The translations under genes were made by a program, and so were the position numbers. A DNA stretch of 64,000 nt from Struthidea cinerea (Eukaryota > Chordata > Aves > Passeriformes > Corcoracidae): assembly GCA_013397865.1 (NCBI GenBank), contig VZTI01001046.1, positions 248,439 through 312,438 on the forward strand, read 5' to 3'. Below, in pieces: positions 60,311-64,000 of this stretch (positions are counted from its first letter, which is position 1; every line of letters starts with the position of its first letter). The notes under the pieces are model-generated. The model worked only from the letters and a program-made list of their open reading frames with translations. It did not search any database and was not told the origin of the DNA.

Positions 60311-62256
60311 GAAACTCCCCTTGGAGCAGCCCTGGGAACGTGGGCAGCGGCCAGGGCTGCAGGAGAGGAGATGAAAGGAGCTACAAAAGCTTCTCCGGGC
60401 TCTGCAGCACGGCGCCAGCAGCAGTTGGCTGCTTTCAAGTCGATTGTTTCGAAACAGATCTTGAAATGAATTAATAACCAGACACAGCTGCCACCTTGTT
60501 AACACCGGGAAGCGCTGCCTGAACAGCTCTGCCTGCCTGAGACACAAAGTGAGGATTAACCCCGGCCTTGCTCTGGGCTGGACAAGTCACAAAAGGCCTG
60601 GTGGTGGTGGGAAGCATCGTGTGCTGCGCTGGAGAACGCCCCGCTCTCCAGCTCGGGGCATTAATCTCCCTGCAGGACAGCAGCTTTTGGCTGCTGAGTT
60701 TGTTCCAGCTGACAATATTCCCCCACGGATCCCTGCACCTCGAGGGGTGGCCGTGCCTGGGGCCACCAGCACTGGGCGTGGAGGGAGGAGAGAGCCCCTG
60801 GGTGCGTGGAGTGAACACAGAAATGTTGTCCTTTACAACTGTGAGCAGGGACAGCAGCTCCAGGGTGGCTGGTGGAGGCAGAGGCACCTGGAATAGGCTG
60901 GAGGGGCGTTTTTTGGGATTTAGATCCGAATTCAGCATGCTGGGTGCATCCTGCTGCAAGTGCCGGGTCAGGGCATGGGAGCAGCCGGGGGCTGAGCAGA
61001 GCTTAGGCTTTTTAGGGAGAGCACTCCAGGGGCTGGAGAGTTCGTGTGGGCTTTAGATGCTTGAGGTGGAGATCACTGCGGCCCTGAAAGTGCCCCCTGG
61101 GTGCCTCAGTTTCCCTCCGTGCAGCTGTGGGAGCCCTGCGATGTCGCTTTTAGGGGACGCGGATCTTCCCGTGCCCAGGGCACTCCTGGGGCCAGGTGTG
61201 GGCACTGCTCAGGGGGTGCTGGTGAAGAGCCCCGTGGTTGTTTTTAACCACAAGGCTCAGGAGCAGTGTGAGAGCTCCCTGTGAGCCCCTCCTGAATTTC
61301 AGGATGTAATTTTGCTGCGTTTTGTCAAGTATTTCATCTCTCTTGCCTCCCCTTTGTGTCTCTGCGGGCTCAAGTGGCGCTGACAGACAGGCAGACGGTA
61401 CAGCAGTGAAATGGTGTAGCTGGAACACAGAAATTGATTTGATCTCTTGGCTCCTGCTGCTTAACAAGCGAGCCTGGAGCTCAGTGGATGGAGGGCTCAG
61501 GGCAGACAGAGCTGCCTGTGGGACTCTGGGGGCTTTCCCTGGGGGAAGGAGTTTGGTTTTCCTGGCAGCAAACAGGTTTTGAGTCATTAAAGCATCTCCC
61601 CGCGGCAGAGCCGGTGCTGTACTCTGTGCTTGGGGTTCCAGCTCAACTGGGAGCGCTGGGAAAGGTGCTGCACATCCATGAAGGCTCTGCTTTTTCAGGG
61701 GCAGTTTGTCACCACTTTGGCCTGGTGTTTGTCACCGTATCCAGAGTGGAGTTTGTCCTGGATCCTTGGGAGCGAGGCAGAGCAAGCAGAGCCAGGCCCT
61801 GCCCCGCCCTGAGCAGATGGGAACCCAGCAAAAGCTCGGGGAAGGCCGGGTAATTGCTTGTATTTCAGCACATTTTGTTTTTAAGGGCTTTGATGGTGGC
61901 ATGGAATTGTGGATCTGTCGCCAAGTTTGGGCTTCAGATGGATAAATAAACGATAAACGATCGCTTGGCAGCACTGAACCCGCCGCGCTCCCTCTGCGTG
62001 TTTATGTGGTTTTCCCTTCTCCCATCTGTTCCTTCCTCCAGCTCCTCCCCACGGGCTCTGCGGCCCCCCTCGCCTGGCTGACAGCATTCCCAGCCTCTCA
62101 GAACCATGGAATATCCTCAACTGAGCCCTCCCTGAATGGGATCTGTTTGCTCCAACCAGAGATGTTTGGTTGACAAGATGAGAACCGAAGAACGGCCCCT
62201 AAATACAAAAACCTGTCCCAGGCACTTCCCCACTCCTCCTTTTTCTCTCTCTCCAG

Positions 62257-62336
62257 ACAAATGGTGCTGCAGGCAACACCTGGAATTGGCTTTACTTCAT
62301 CCCTGTCATCATCACTGGCTCTTTTTTCCCTCCTGC
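62257..62336 (+). pseudogene. CACNA1B exon-7-like relic (domain I S6), 3' part lost
   Basis: A long pyrimidine tract ending CTCTCTCTCCAG (AG at 62255-62256) leads into ACA AAT GGT GCT, read as TNGAAGNTWNWLYFIPVIIT then GSFF (62257-62328). The family sequence as I know it is TNDAAGNTWNWLYFIPLIII, then GSFF, then MLNLVLGVLSG, which is exon 7 and segment IS6. The copy therefore has D to G, L to V and I to T in 24 codons. It then turns into PPAWGRKR and stops at TGA 62353-62355. The last 11 residues of IS6 are missing. Entry phase 0 matches the end of exon 6. If a weak GC|GTGGGG donor at 62337 were used, the exon would be 80 bp, which keeps the phase of the normal exon (104 bp by my recall) with 8 codons missing. 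It lies 19.7 kb after exon 6. I read it as a decayed duplicate; a live alternative exon or an assembly fault are the other options. Confidence 0.7.
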
Positions 62337-63764
62337 GTGGGGAAGGAAGCGCTGAGGATGAGTTTCCTTGTTCCCTCCGAGCCCATCTGCAGAGATACAG
62401 GGCAGGAGAACAGGGCAAGGAGAGAGCTGAAAGCAAAGACAGAGAGGACTGGGAAGACAAAACAGGGAATGAAGAAGTGGGGTGGGATGTCAGATATTCC
62501 AAACCTTCAAAACCCTAACTGGGCAGCTCAGAGCTTTCCCTGCATTTCTGCTCCCGTTTTCCCAGCCTGTTTCTCCTCAGATCCATTTGTCCCTCCCGTG
62601 CTGGTTCTGCCTTGAGCAGGGGAATTGTGCTGCGGTTGGTGAGTGCCCATTGCTCTCCCCTGAGTCACTGATCAGCTGACACAGACACTCCCGAGGGTGT
62701 TTGCTATTTGGAGAGGTGTTTGTAGCGTGTTTGATCCGGAGCCTGTTCCTGGAGGAAGGATTTGTGCAGAGTTGCACCCTATTAACCAACCCCGGGGGGG
62801 GCATTCACTTGTGTTTGTAAATACAAATACTTGTATTTGCTTTCAAATGTTATCCCCTGTGAGAAATGCTCTGACATCGTGGGGGTTGCTGTTTGTGGGG
62901 TGACTTCTGACACGGAGACTTTTGAGGTGGCACCAAGTGCATGCACGGCTGAAATAAAGCACATCTGAAGTGCTTCTTTCTGTGAATCCTGCAAGCAAAA
63001 TTATTCTTGGGAACATGATTGGGCACAGTGACCAAAAAGCATCACAGATCATAAGTTAAAGGCACCAATGTCAGAATTAATGCAGGTTTTGCCAGCTGGT
63101 GTTTGAGCACTTCCCTGGGGCTCTGCCTTCGGGCAGGGAGGTGAGCTCGGCGTTCCTGGTTTTCCTTACCCTCTGCGGGAGGAGGGAGAAGGACAAGGAG
63201 AATGTGTTTAGGTCATTACTTTCCTTTCTGCTCCCTTTCCCTTAACACCCAACACCAGATCCTCAGATTGCTGCATTCTCCCCTCACAAGAGAGGAATTT
63301 GCATTTTCCTCAGCACCGGGATTCTGTCAATGGCCATGTTCCTTCTCAGCACTTCCCCAAAGCTCCCTCCAGGCTGATGAATGCAGAAACTTTGTCACAA
63401 ACTCCACCACTCCTCCCTCCCCTTCGTCTCCCACTGCTGCCTGCTCGGGGTGGGTTTGGCTGACAGGAGCCCGAGGTGCTCAGTGAGCAGCTGTGGAGTT
63501 CTGTCATTCCATAGATCCCGGGTTTCTTGCGGATTCCCTGCCCGTGTGTGAGCAGATTCTGGGCTCGGTTGCAGTTCCCTGGAGGGAAGGCTGCGGCTCC
63601 CTGCGGGAGCGGCTCAGTTCGGATGGAAATGCGGCGCTGGTGCTGAGCACAGGGGACGGAGAGCCGAGCTGGGCAGGGAGGAGGCTGCTCTGGAGAGCCT
63701 GCACAGGGTTAGGCCGCCTAAAAATGTGGTTTGGTCCTGCAGCAGGGTCAGCCTGGAGCTGTGG

Positions 63765-63822
63765 AATTGTTTCGGTTGGAAAAGGCCTTTAAGGTGGAGT
63801 CCAACCGTTCCCCCAGTGTTGA
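63765..63822 (-). mobile_element. CR1 LINE terminal fragment
   Basis: AATTGTTTCGGTTGGAAAAG, GCCTTTAAGGTGGAGTCCAA and CCGTTCCCCCAG are the reverse complement of a CR1 end. Antisense. Confidence 0.75.
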
Positions 63823-64000
63823 TTTTTTGACGGGATACCCTTCCTTCTCGGACCAGGGTAGAAGAGAGCAGAGGAGGCTGCTGTTCTGCCAAGTTCTTTA
63901 TTTCACAGTCTCATAGTTTCTTGAAGGCAGAGTTTGAAGGGGGTTACATGATAAAGCCAAGCAGCACCAGCAGCAGCAGCAAAACAGCAGGCAGCATACA

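Larger units (their letters stand above)
42545..64000 (+). other. CACNA1B: CACNA1B intron 6 (at least 21.4 kb in window)
   Basis: The intron starts with a GTGAGT donor. No intact exon 7 was seen before the window ends, so the intron probably continues beyond 64000. If the exon-like sequence at 62257 were the real exon 7, the intron would end at 62256. Unique stretches with no recognised element are about 42545-44270, 46543-47880, 48309-49805, 49975-51027, 51213-53567, 54508-56150, 57061-58159, 58631-60199, 60311-62256 and 62356-63764. Confidence 0.75.

Overview
The window is vertebrate nuclear DNA from a bird, probably a songbird or another neoavian. The reasons are three spliced exons of a voltage-gated calcium channel with near-mammalian protein sequence, about 30 CR1 LINE 3' ends, and several solo LTRs of avian endogenous-retrovirus type. 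There are no bacterial genes, operons or CRISPR arrays. The many open frames are chance frames in GC-rich intron and repeat DNA. The species cannot be named from the sequence.

The only recognisable gene is CACNA1B (N-type channel Cav2.2, pore-forming alpha-1 subunit), on the + strand. Exons 4 (34552-34643), 5 (37589-37741) and 6 (42357-42544) are present with consensus splice sites and matching phases. They encode the S4 voltage sensor, the S4-S5 linker, S5, and the extracellular turret with the pore helix and selectivity filter of domain I. Exons 1-3 were not found and presumably lie upstream, so 1-34551 is read as intron 3. Introns 4 and 5 are 2.9 and 4.6 kb. Everything after 42544 is read as intron 6.

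The most interesting object is at 62257-62336. A strong splice acceptor leads into a sequence that clearly resembles CACNA1B exon 7 (end of the pore loop plus segment IS6). It carries three replacements in 24 codons and then loses the C-terminal part of IS6. It is a decayed duplicate of exon 7, an undescribed alternative IS6 exon, or (least likely) a mis-assembled real exon 7.

Region by region. At 1-8.3 kb there is unique DNA, a pyrimidine microsatellite with an assembly gap, and the first CR1 copies. At 8.3-9.2 kb a solo LTR sits inside a CR1, with an exact 4-bp target duplication. At 9.2-33.5 kb there are CR1 copies, a 3 x 245-bp tandem repeat, and a solo LTR at 29.3 kb. At 33.57-33.93 kb a 31-bp minisatellite lies just upstream of exon 4. 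Intron 4 holds a 629-bp solo LTR. The 3' end of intron 5 is a 27-unit minisatellite that runs into the branch point of exon 6. Intron 6 holds CR1 copies, two more solo LTRs of the 29.3-kb family, a diverged LTR relic, two short-period AT or GTGCAT arrays, and the exon-7-like relic. All recognised LTRs are antisense to CACNA1B.
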